In this document: positions 55,558-63,545 of the stretch, in pieces
How the letters are laid out: each line of letters begins with the position of its first letter
Position numbering within the stretch: position 1 is the stretch's first letter
Assembly: GCF_031846345.1 (NCBI RefSeq)
Contig: NZ_JAVRHX010000003.1
Coordinates: 372,001-436,000, forward strand
DNA length: 64,000 nucleotides
Source: Glaciecola petra
GTDB taxonomy: Bacteria > Pseudomonadota > Gammaproteobacteria > Enterobacterales > Alteromonadaceae
Direction of reading: 5' to 3'
Notes under the pieces: generated by a model
Told to the model about the DNA's origin: nothing
Seen by the model: the letters and a program-made list of their open reading frames with translations, nothing else
Databases searched by the model: none
Program-made: the position numbers and the translations under genes

Positions 55558-56475
55558 TCACCGAATAGTGGCAACAATATCACTAGTTTGGTGCAAATCA
55601 ATTGGTCTAGTGCTGACTGGATGGTAATGCTCAATCACTCTGCCAACCACAATAATCGCTGGCCCTGTTAATGCCGCTATGGCTTCGTTTTTCTCAATAT
55701 CACCAAGATTTGAAACGACCATTTTCTGTTCATCGGTGCAAGCGTTGTCAATTACACAAATTGGAAAACCTGCTGTTAACCCAGCGGTTTGTAATCGCTC
55801 GCAAATTAGACCAAGTTTAGACAAGCCCATATAAAACACCAGTGTTTCAGTCTCTGCGCTAGCAACTATACTTTTCCAGTTTGGCTCGTCTGCGGGCCTC
55901 TGCAAGCTTGCCGTGATGTACCTCACGGACTGTGCACAAGCTCTATGTGTGAGTGTTAAGCCAGTGTATGCAGAAGCACCCGAAGCGGCGGTTATGCCAG
56001 GTACAATGGAAAAGGGAATATTGTGCATGGCAAGCACCTTTGCCTCTTCTAGCGTTCTGGCAAAAATAGCGGGATCGCCGCCTTTAAGTCTGACTACGTT
56101 CTTACCATTTTGGGCATGCATTAGCACCAGTTCACTGATGCTTGTTTGCGGCATGCTATGTTTACCGCAGCGCTTACCGACAAATTCTTTAGCTGTGTGT
56201 TTGGGTATTAATTGCAAAATGGCAGGCGATACCAGCCAATCAAACAAAACAATATCAGCCTTTTGCAATGCCTTTAGTGCTTTTATAGTTAATAAATCAG
56301 GATCGCCTGGTCCAGCACCGACAATAGTCACTCTGCCACTCGAATCACTATTTTTATTGTTGTGGTTACTATTTTTAAAAAATAGTGAAAATGGTCCATT
56401 AAATATGGGCAAACTATCTTTGCAAAACTCACTCACTTTATTAAATGGTGTTTTAAATGTTTGAGCGAGGGTCAT
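55558..56475 (-). CDS. cobA: uroporphyrinogen-III C-methyltransferase
   Basis: 305-residue SAM-dependent enzyme making precorrin-2 toward siroheme, the cofactor of NirB. Key blocks: VTIVGAGPGDPDLLTIKAL, VRLKGGDPAIFAR, VPGITAASGASAYTGLTLTHR, and FYMGLSKL. An unusual N-terminal extension of about 45 residues, Asn/Lys-rich at its end, precedes the enzyme. Its ATG overlaps the nasA stop (ATGA). It is the last gene of the nirB operon. Confidence 0.95.
   Translation of the reverse strand: MTLAQTFKTPFNKVSEFCKDSLPIFNGPFSLFFKNSNHNNKNSDSSGRVTIVGAGPGDPDLLTIKALKALQKADIVLFDWLVSPAILQLIPKHTAKEFVGKRCGKHSMPQTSISELVLMHAQNGKNVVRLKGGDPAIFARTLEEAKVLAMHNIPFSIVPGITAASGASAYTGLTLTHRACAQSVRYITASLQRPADEPNWKSIVASAETETLVFYMGLSKLGLICERLQTAGLTAGFPICVIDNACTDEQKMVVSNLGDIEKNEAIAALTGPAIIVVGRVIEHYHPVSTRPIDLHQTSDIVATIR
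55579..55595. promoter_or_regulatory. NtrC-like site within the 3' end of cobA
   Basis: ATCACTAGTTTGGTGCA matches TGCACTATATTGGTGCA at 13 of 17 positions and lies 127 bp upstream of the nasTS -24 element. It is inside the coding end of cobA. Confidence 0.5.
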
Positions 56476-59400
56476 TTTGTAATCTCCTTAATAGAAATAT
56501 TATTTCGTTGCATGTCTGTTTTCAGACCTTGTGAATGTCTACTTTCTGCATGTTGAAGTAAGCTCGATAATTCACTTTTACATGAACCACAATTTGTGCC
56601 GCATTTAAGCTTTTCACCTAGGGCATATACGCTCTCGCAGCCCTCGTCGATAGCACCTTGAATTTGTTTTTCACGAACATTAAAACAACTACAGATTAGT
56701 CGTCCCTGCTCGTAATATGAAGGTACCGTTCGGGTAAGTAATTGATGTTGAGTCAGAGGATCAAGCTTCGCTTGTTGAGCAAAACATTCCTTAATAAATT
56801 CATTATTAATGCCATCAGCATGTGTATCTGCATGCTCTGTTAAGCAAGCAACAAGCTCGTTTTTGTCACTTAAACATATCGATGTAATGAGGTCTTTTTG
56901 ATTATTTTGTGTGTCTGCATAAAGACAAGAGAGCCAACTATAGTTAGCAGGTAAATACTGCTTAATTAAGTCTGAGTTTAATGGTTTTTTTTGCCCAAAT
57001 GATGCCATTTTAAGAATATAAAAATCACCTTGGTTGATATTGATTTGATATTCAGCCAAACGCAACTTGCTAGAAAAATATGACGCTTTGATGGCAAGGG
57101 TAAAACAGTCGGTTGGCGTTATTTTTTTAATATTGACAGCCGCATGCTTCAGTTCAGGCTGCCCTGATATAGGATCATTTGCAGAACTATACAATGAGGC
57201 TATATCGACATGACTAGTGTTTGATTTACTCCAATGTATCGGCACGAATAATTCGCCTTTTCGTAATTCTTGACTAATTTTGATAGGTAATATTGCCGGG
57301 CTAGGTTTTGTTTTTGATGTAACGCTTGTATTAGCTAGAACTTGTTTACTGGCATCTTGTATGTGCGCATTGCTTTCGGACATTAGAGTCACATACTCGC
57401 CATTGCGTAGACCATGTTTTGCAGCATCTTTCGGATTGATAAATAATTCTGCTTGCTCACTATGTTCCACCAACTTCTGCGCCTTACCGGTACGCGTCAT
57501 GGTATGCCATTGGTCGCGCATCCTTCCACTATTTAGCACATACGGATAGTGGGATGTTGTGCGTTGATATGGTAATTGAGCACATACTGCAATGAATATC
57601 GCTTTTTGATTAGATGTATAGAATTTATTATCTGTAAATAAACGTTCAGTACCCAAAAATGTATTAGTTGTTCCTTGGTCGTTTTTGAGCCCTAACTTAG
57701 CTGATGAGGCTGGCAGCGACGATTCTGGCGACACTGATTCTGGCAAAATTGATTCTGGTAAAATAACAGGCCACTGAACAGGTGTTAATGCATCATATTG
57801 CTGTTCAGTTAAATTAGTTAAACCAGACAAGTTAAAACACCGTTTACCCCCGTTGTGATAAGCACTCAAGCGGGCATGTTCAACAAATATTTGATGCGGA
57901 TGGGTAAAATTAAAAGCGTTTTTGAAACCCAATTTAGCCGCAAGCTCACAAATAATCTGCCAGTCATGCTTTGCGTTTCCGGTTGGCGATAAAAGGCCAC
58001 GTTGACGAGATATCCGACGTTCGGAGTTAGTCACTGTGCCATTTTTTTCACTCCATCCTGTGGCAGGAAGCTTAATATCAGCAAAAGCCAGTGTATCGTT
58101 ATGTTGCACTAGATCACTTACTACAACCGTTTCACAATGAGCCAATGCCGCTTCAACTTTTCTTCGATTAGGCATACTCACAACAGGATTGGTACCCATT
58201 ATCCAAATAAACTTAATCTTCCCTGACAACACATCGTCAAACATATCCACTGCTTTTTGACCATTTTTTCGCACTATATTGGGTGCTTCCCAAAATGTTT
58301 TTACCAGCTCTTGATGTTCAGGGTTTTCAATATCCATATGCGCTGCCAGCATATTAGCTAAACCACCTACCTCACGCCCCCCCATTGCATTAGGTTGGCC
58401 TGTAATTGAAAATGGTCCTGAGCCTTTTTTGCCAATTTTTCCGCTTGCTAAATGGCAATTAATAATAGCATTTGCCTTATCTACACCTGATGTCGATTGA
58501 TTAACACCCATTGAATAAAAACTAATGGTACTTTTACTTTCAGCAAACCATGTATAAAACCGTAATAAATCGAGTCGATCCAGTTCGCAAGTAGACGCAA
58601 CGCTTTCAAGGGTATAATTTTCACACGCTTTAACCACCTCATTAAAGCCCTGTGTATTATCCTGTATGTACTTGTAGTCACATGCTTTGTGCTCAATTAA
58701 AAAATGCAATAAACCATTAAACAGCCATGTGTCTGTGCCTGGTTTAATGGCTAGGTGTAAATCTGCACTTTGACTCGTAGCGGTTTTACGTGGGTCAATA
58801 ACAAGCAACTTCCTTTTAGTATCTTTGGCGATGGCTTGTTGCATGCGCTGGAATAGCACAGGATGTGTCCAAGCTGCATTAGAACCCACTAAAACGAGGA
58901 GTTCTGTATGCTCAAGATCTTCGTAGCAACAAGGTACCGCATCAGCTCCAAAAGCCCGTTTATAAGCAGCAACAGCAGATGACATACATAAACGTGAATT
59001 GGTATCGACATTTGCACTACCAATAAACCCTTTCATCAACTTATTGGCAACGTAATAGTCTTCAGTCAATAGTTGACCTGACAAATAAAACGCCACTGAT
59101 TCTGGCCCATAATTGGACAGGCAAGATTTTATTTTTTCACTCATAAGATGTAAAGCATCATCCCATGAGGCATCTTCATTATTGACTTTTGGTTTAAGTA
59201 AGCGCTTATTTACATCATTAACTGTGGATAACTTTAAGTGTTCAGTATTGCTTGGTAATTCACTGGAAAGCGAGTCTAAAGTCTCAAGTAAATGGCTTCC
59301 TTTTACACAAAGCTTTCCAAAATTTGCTGGGTGTGATTGGTCGCCGTTTAATGATTTTATTTCACGCACTTCAGTTTCTAATTGACCCGATTGCGCATGA

Positions 59401-59504
59401 TTAGATTTAGTTTCACATTCAATTGCAAGCCCGCAACCAACCCCACAATAAGGACAAGTGGTTTTTACTTGAGTATGTTTATAGTGCACCGCTTTATGTT
59501 GCAT
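56472..59504 (-). CDS. nasA: assimilatory nitrate reductase catalytic subunit
   Basis: 1010-residue cytoplasmic Mo-bisMGD enzyme reducing nitrate to nitrite. N-terminal [4Fe-4S] cysteines CPYCGVGC and a later GKLCVKG; molybdopterin domains with GSNAAWTHPV, MGTNPVVSMPN, and MGGREVGG. A C-terminal BFD-like [2Fe-2S] domain (CSCFNV, then CGTNCGSC) is fused, as in the NasA/NarB subgroup using NAD(P)H or ferredoxin systems. A low-complexity Pro-Glu-Ser linker is coded near 57720-57770. ATG at 59504; an in-frame TTG two codons earlier is less likely. Between nirD and cobA. Confidence 0.96.
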   Translation of the reverse strand: MQHKAVHYKHTQVKTTCPYCGVGCGLAIECETKSNHAQSGQLETEVREIKSLNGDQSHPANFGKLCVKGSHLLETLDSLSSELPSNTEHLKLSTVNDVNKRLLKPKVNNEDASWDDALHLMSEKIKSCLSNYGPESVAFYLSGQLLTEDYYVANKLMKGFIGSANVDTNSRLCMSSAVAAYKRAFGADAVPCCYEDLEHTELLVLVGSNAAWTHPVLFQRMQQAIAKDTKRKLLVIDPRKTATSQSADLHLAIKPGTDTWLFNGLLHFLIEHKACDYKYIQDNTQGFNEVVKACENYTLESVASTCELDRLDLLRFYTWFAESKSTISFYSMGVNQSTSGVDKANAIINCHLASGKIGKKGSGPFSITGQPNAMGGREVGGLANMLAAHMDIENPEHQELVKTFWEAPNIVRKNGQKAVDMFDDVLSGKIKFIWIMGTNPVVSMPNRRKVEAALAHCETVVVSDLVQHNDTLAFADIKLPATGWSEKNGTVTNSERRISRQRGLLSPTGNAKHDWQIICELAAKLGFKNAFNFTHPHQIFVEHARLSAYHNGGKRCFNLSGLTNLTEQQYDALTPVQWPVILPESILPESVSPESSLPASSAKLGLKNDQGTTNTFLGTERLFTDNKFYTSNQKAIFIAVCAQLPYQRTTSHYPYVLNSGRMRDQWHTMTRTGKAQKLVEHSEQAELFINPKDAAKHGLRNGEYVTLMSESNAHIQDASKQVLANTSVTSKTKPSPAILPIKISQELRKGELFVPIHWSKSNTSHVDIASLYSSANDPISGQPELKHAAVNIKKITPTDCFTLAIKASYFSSKLRLAEYQININQGDFYILKMASFGQKKPLNSDLIKQYLPANYSWLSCLYADTQNNQKDLITSICLSDKNELVACLTEHADTHADGINNEFIKECFAQQAKLDPLTQHQLLTRTVPSYYEQGRLICSCFNVREKQIQGAIDEGCESVYALGEKLKCGTNCGSCKSELSSLLQHAESRHSQGLKTDMQRNNISIKEITK

Positions 59505-59514
59505 GAGCAATTCT

Positions 59515-60018
59515 TCAGCAAGGTAGTGAAGATTGTTGAGATTTTACGTCGTTTACAGTATCACTTGTTGCTTCATTTAATGGCTCATGAACAGGCAAAT
59601 TAACATAAACCTGCCCATCCTCTAAATTAACCGAATAAACAGTAACTTGATACTCTGGTTGCTCTAAGCACTCCCCCGTGCCTAAGCTAAAATGTTGCTT
59701 ATACAAAGGTGAACTAATACAGACTTCATCTTTTATCGAACAAATGAGCCCGCGAGATAACACATTTGCATGACCGATTGGATCATAATTATCACAGGCA
59801 TAAAGACTGATGTTTTCAGTATGCTTTTCGTTCCCAAAACTTGGGTTGTCCGCACTAGTATCTTGCAATACGGTGGAATTAAAAACAGCGAATATAGCAA
59901 TTTGTTTATCGTTTAATAGAGCACAAATACCCGAGTTATAAACTAAATCCTCTACCTCACAAGCATGCATCCATATACCGCTAGGCGCCATAGCTTTGTC
60001 TAAATTTGTAGTTGTCAT
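59515..60018 (-). CDS. nirD: nitrite reductase small subunit NirD
   Basis: 167-residue Rieske-fold subunit of NADH-dependent nitrite reductase that lacks the Fe-S ligands usual in Rieske proteins. Core blocks: WMHACEVEDL, IAIFAVF, YACDNYDPIG, VLSRGLICSI, SPLYKQHFSLGTGECLE and YSVNLEDGQVYV. About 30 residues longer than common NirD, through a C-terminal Ser/Asp-rich tail. GGAG precedes its start, overlapping the nirB stop codon region. Confidence 0.93.
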   Translation of the reverse strand: MTTTNLDKAMAPSGIWMHACEVEDLVYNSGICALLNDKQIAIFAVFNSTVLQDTSADNPSFGNEKHTENISLYACDNYDPIGHANVLSRGLICSIKDEVCISSPLYKQHFSLGTGECLEQPEYQVTVYSVNLEDGQVYVNLPVHEPLNEATSDTVNDVKSQQSSLPC

Positions 60019-60027
60019 ATAAATCTC

Positions 60028-62589
60028 CTAGTCGACCGCGATAACATCAATCGTTGATGAGGTTTTTTCCATAATGTTAACGCCACCTTTTTCTTCTAAA
60101 GTGGCCGGTCGCAATTGATTTCGTTCTTCGACAAATTTAATGTTTGGATCGGGGGCTTTAGAATTTACAAATTGCACAAAACGATTTCTATGTTCTGGTG
60201 TGCTAATGGCCGTTTTCCATTCGCATTGATAAGTGCCAATGACTGCTTGCATATTGCTTTCGAGAGTCTCACAAATACCTAAGGAATCGTCTATGATCAC
60301 TTCTTTGAGGTAATCAAGGCCTCCCTCCAAGTTGTTCATCCAAACAGATGTTCTTTGCAGGCGGTCCGCGGTTTTCACATAGAACATCAAGATTCGGTCT
60401 ATGAAGGTTATCAATGTTTCGTCGTCGAGGTCGGTCGCAAATAAATCTGCGTGACGAGGCTTCATGCCGCCATTGCCACACACATAAAGATTCCAACCAT
60501 TTTCGGTCGCTATAACACCAATATCTTTGCTTTGTGCTTCAGCGCACTCTCGAGTGCAACCAGACACAGCAAATTTGAGTTTATGGGGAGAACGCAGACC
60601 TTTATAGCGATTTTCAAGATCGATCGCCATAGTCATAGAATCTTGCACTCCATAACGACACCATGAACTGCCTACACAAGACTTGACTGTGCGCAAGGCT
60701 TTCGCATACGCGTGGCCTGTCTCAAAACCACCCTCAACTAGTATTTCCCAAATTTCGGGTAATTGCTCAACTCTTGCACCAAACAAATCGATGCGTTGTC
60801 CGCCTGTAATTTTTGTATATAGCTTATATTTTTCGGCAACTTGGCCTAAAAGAATCAGTTTTTGAGGCGTAATCTCACCAGCCGGTACTCGTGGTATTAT
60901 CGAATAAGTCCCATCTTTCTGCATATTACCTAAGTAGATATCGTTAGTATCTTGCAAGCCAACATGGGGCTTCGCTAATACAAACTCGTTGTGAATTGAC
61001 GCTAATATACTTGCCACAGCTGGTTTACAAATTTCACAACCAAGGCCATTACCATGCTTATGAATTAGTGTTTCAAAATTGGTGATCCCTTCTATTTTAA
61101 TAAGATCGTACAAACCTTGACGTGTATAGGGTAAATGTTCACAAATGGCAGTACTTACTTCTACCCCTCTGTTTGCTAGTTCTGTGTCACATACCGACTT
61201 CAATAAGGCGGCACATCCACCGCAGCCAGTGCTCGCTTTGGTGCAAGATTTAATCGAGGCTAAATCTGTATTGCCATTTTCTATTGCATCAATAACATCA
61301 TTTTTGCTTACATTATGGCAGGAACAAAGTGTTGCTGTGCCGGGCAACGCATCCGCACCTAAAGTGGGCGCTGACTCTGCGTTAGGCAAAATAAGTGACT
61401 CTGGCGCTTCGGGCAAATCAATAGCGTTCAAACAGTACTGGAGTAAAGTGTCGTATTCTCCTGTATCACCTACCAAAACTGCACCAAGTAGTTTATTTTG
61501 CTGTTCATCTACTACCAGTTTTTTGTATATCCCGAGAGGCTGGTTTTCGTAAGTATAAACCATGGCGCCTGGCGTTTTTGCATGAGCATCACCAATAGAG
61601 CCTACTTCGACACCCATCAGTTTAAGTTTAGTGCTCATGTCAGCACCTTCAAACCTATTTTCCTTACCGGCGATATGGTCTGCCGCCACTCTTGCCATAG
61701 TATAGCCAGGAGCAACTAAACCAAATATTCGGTTTTGCCAAAGCGCACATTCACCAATAGCATAAATGTTTTTATCTGATGTTTGGCAATAATCGTTTAT
61801 TTCTATGCCGCCTCTTTCCCCTATGTTTAGACCGAAATTTCGGGCAAGCGCATCAGAAGGCCTAATCCCTGCAGAGAATAAAATCATGTCGGTTTCTAAG
61901 TAAGTACCATCGGCAAAATTCATTCTATAACGACATTGTTCGCCACCGACTATTTCTTGAGTTGCTTTTTCAGTATGCACAGTGACATCTAATGCTTCTA
62001 TTTTTTGTTTTAAGGTCTGTCCGCCAGACTCATCGAGTTGCACTGCCATTAACTGAGGTGCAAATTCAACAACGTGAGTTTCGAGGCCGGCTTCTTTTAA
62101 TGCATTCGCTGCTTCCAAGCCCAATAATCCTCCTCCTACAACAACTCCAGTTTTACTTACATTGGCTGAGGCTTGTATTTCATTAAGGTCTTCAATGGTC
62201 CGATATACGAGGCAATGGGGCTTATCGTTACCCGGAATAGGCGGTACAAAGGGATAAGAACCGGTAGCAAGAACCAAAGTTTTATATGTAAAGGTCTCCC
62301 CTTCACTAGTGCTAACTTCTTGCTTCTCTCTGTCTATTTGTTTTACCCACGCACTAGTCTTAAATGCAATATTAAGTTGTTCATATTCTTGCGGGGTTGT
62401 CATGGCTAAATCTTCAGCCGTTTTTCCGCTGAAAAACTCTGATAAATGCACGCGATCGTATGCTAAGCGAGCCTCACCACAAAGCACTCGTATAGAAGCT
62501 GAAGGATGCTGTGCCCTCATGTTAACCACAAAATGATGACCTACCATACCATTACCAATGATTAGAATATCGTCTGCATCAGGTGTCAT
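60028..62589 (-). CDS. nirB: nitrite reductase large subunit NirB
   Basis: 853-residue cytoplasmic enzyme reducing nitrite to ammonium with NADH. Order: FAD site GNGMVGHHFV, NADH site VVGGGLLGLEAANAL, BFD [2Fe-2S] block CSCHNV with CGGC, ferredoxin-like repeats, and siroheme/[4Fe-4S] cysteines in KSCVGSSWCRYG and CTRECAEA. ATG at 62589 follows AGAGAG; the longer frame runs into the terminator leader. First gene of nirB-nirD-nasA-cobA. Confidence 0.96.
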   Translation of the reverse strand: MTPDADDILIIGNGMVGHHFVVNMRAQHPSASIRVLCGEARLAYDRVHLSEFFSGKTAEDLAMTTPQEYEQLNIAFKTSAWVKQIDREKQEVSTSEGETFTYKTLVLATGSYPFVPPIPGNDKPHCLVYRTIEDLNEIQASANVSKTGVVVGGGLLGLEAANALKEAGLETHVVEFAPQLMAVQLDESGGQTLKQKIEALDVTVHTEKATQEIVGGEQCRYRMNFADGTYLETDMILFSAGIRPSDALARNFGLNIGERGGIEINDYCQTSDKNIYAIGECALWQNRIFGLVAPGYTMARVAADHIAGKENRFEGADMSTKLKLMGVEVGSIGDAHAKTPGAMVYTYENQPLGIYKKLVVDEQQNKLLGAVLVGDTGEYDTLLQYCLNAIDLPEAPESLILPNAESAPTLGADALPGTATLCSCHNVSKNDVIDAIENGNTDLASIKSCTKASTGCGGCAALLKSVCDTELANRGVEVSTAICEHLPYTRQGLYDLIKIEGITNFETLIHKHGNGLGCEICKPAVASILASIHNEFVLAKPHVGLQDTNDIYLGNMQKDGTYSIIPRVPAGEITPQKLILLGQVAEKYKLYTKITGGQRIDLFGARVEQLPEIWEILVEGGFETGHAYAKALRTVKSCVGSSWCRYGVQDSMTMAIDLENRYKGLRSPHKLKFAVSGCTRECAEAQSKDIGVIATENGWNLYVCGNGGMKPRHADLFATDLDDETLITFIDRILMFYVKTADRLQRTSVWMNNLEGGLDYLKEVIIDDSLGICETLESNMQAVIGTYQCEWKTAISTPEHRNRFVQFVNSKAPDPNIKFVEERNQLRPATLEEKGGVNIMEKTSSTIDVIAVD

Positions 62590-62630
62590 TTTATCTCTCT
62601 CTTTTTTCTTAACTCGTGGCAAAATTTGCA

Positions 62631-62700
62631 AAAAAAAACCCACAAATGATTGCTCATTTGTGGGCTACATTGCCGTTAGTCGTGCCTACTTTGACATGAC
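62631..62700 (-). promoter_or_regulatory. ANTAR-type antitermination leader of nirB
   Basis: On the minus strand, P1 (62679-62700) has stem GTCATGTC / GGCACGAC (one A-C mismatch, one G-T pair) around hexaloop AAAGTA. P2 (62663-62674) is GGC-AATGTA-GCC. Both loops have A1 and G4, the ANTAR consensus. P2 overlaps the terminator by two bases: stem CCCACAAATGA / TCATTTGTGGG (62639-62664) then eight U (62631-62638). Arrangement mirrors the nrtA leader. Confidence 0.9.
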
Positions 62701-62749
62701 TTTTATGATTTGAATTTAGTATATTTGCTTTACTAACCTTTGAGTAGTA

Positions 62750-62766
62750 TCCAAAATTGGTGCCAC
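62750..62766 (-). promoter_or_regulatory. sigma-54-like promoter of nirB
   Basis: TGTGGCACCAATTTTGGAT region on the minus strand: TGGCAC, then GG with 10 bases between the two dinucleotides. The -12 GC is GG, so the match is weaker than in nrtA or nasTS. The rest of the 62590-62904 gap holds the leader and the enhancer-like site. Confidence 0.55.
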
Positions 62767-62827
62767 AATATATTTAATAGCGAAAACAAACACTTAGAAT
62801 TTAAAGCCGATAGTGAAGGAGAAAATA

Positions 62828-62844
62828 CGCACTATAAAAGCGCA
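62828..62844. promoter_or_regulatory. NtrC-like enhancer site of nirB
   Basis: CGCACTATAAAAGCGCA matches TGCACTATATTGGTGCA at 12 of 17 positions. Its near edge is 64 bp from the -24 GG. Confidence 0.55.
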
Positions 62845-62904
62845 TAAATTGATGCTTATTGCTCTTTTTTTGGGATTTTTAAACAAGTACCCTCATCGAT
62901 TGGT

Positions 62905-63405
62905 TTACTTTAAGGTAAGTTCCATAATCGGCAAAAACCTGTTTTTGACAGACGTCGCTTTTTCCCCAACAAGCACAAAACCAAACTTTGAATAAAAGGC
63001 TTTCGCATGAGGTTCTGAGTAAAGTCTAATTAAGTTATTTTCAGTACTCTTTACTTGCGTTTTCAAATGGTCCAATAAGGCTTTACCAATGCCTTTGCCA
63101 ATAAATGCTGGCTCCACGAATATATTATCCAGTAATACGGTGCATGCTTCCAATTTGCAATATGCATAATAAGCCACCAGTTGCTTATCAATATAAGATG
63201 TAAATACCTGATGGGTTTCAAAATATTCAGGTCCAATTGTCAAATCATTGCGCCAACTTTCCATGAGCTCAGCCGAATAACCCCAATGCGCCTTAGCGCG
63301 GAAGCTTAGATCGCTTAATTCTTTTGCTAAGCGAGTCGATGAGTCAGCAGCACCGCCCATATTACAATCACTTGTGGAGTCTTTAGATATCTTAGTAATA
63401 ATCAT
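62905..63405 (-). CDS. GNAT family N-acetyltransferase
   Basis: 166-residue acetyl-CoA-dependent transferase. The acetyl-CoA loop is IFVEPAFIGKGIGKALLDHL, followed by RLYSEPHAKAFYSKFGFVLVG, the motif B region. Substrate unknown. Start at 63405 (MIITKIS) is a best guess; an earlier frame start adds seven residues and a Met at residue 16 is another option. Convergent with nothing; its stop lies 60 bp from the nirB enhancer-like site. Confidence 0.85.
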   Translation of the reverse strand: MIITKISKDSTSDCNMGGAADSSTRLAKELSDLSFRAKAHWGYSAELMESWRNDLTIGPEYFETHQVFTSYIDKQLVAYYAYCKLEACTVLLDNIFVEPAFIGKGIGKALLDHLKTQVKSTENNLIRLYSEPHAKAFYSKFGFVLVGEKATSVKNRFLPIMELTLK

Positions 63406-63451
63406 GATCTCAAAGAATACCATCAAAGCCTTAAATTAAGGTAGAGAAAAC

Positions 63452-63495
63452 AGCTTAGTTTAAGCTAGCGATATACGCTAAATAAGTTTTATAAT
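63452..63495 (+). promoter_or_regulatory. adjacent palindromes and -10 box upstream of lacZ
   Basis: AGCTTAGTTTAAGCT (63452-63466) and TAGCGATATACGCTA (63466-63480) are abutting imperfectly spaced palindromes with 6- and 5-bp arms; TATAAT follows at 63490-63495. They are placed like operators, but no -35 box of standard form was seen. Confidence 0.35.
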
Positions 63496-63545
63496 AAGCA
63501 ATGGCAACGTGGCCAAACCCATCTTTATGCACAAATAGGATTACA

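Noticed and set aside
55360..55671. 103-codon frame on the plus strand
   Set aside because: Runs through the nasTS promoter and the 3' end of cobA, has a weak start and composition of non-coding DNA.
62813..62995. 60-codon frame on the plus strand opposite the GNAT gene
   Set aside because: Overlaps the nirB enhancer site and the 3' end of the acetyltransferase, starts at GTG and resembles nothing.
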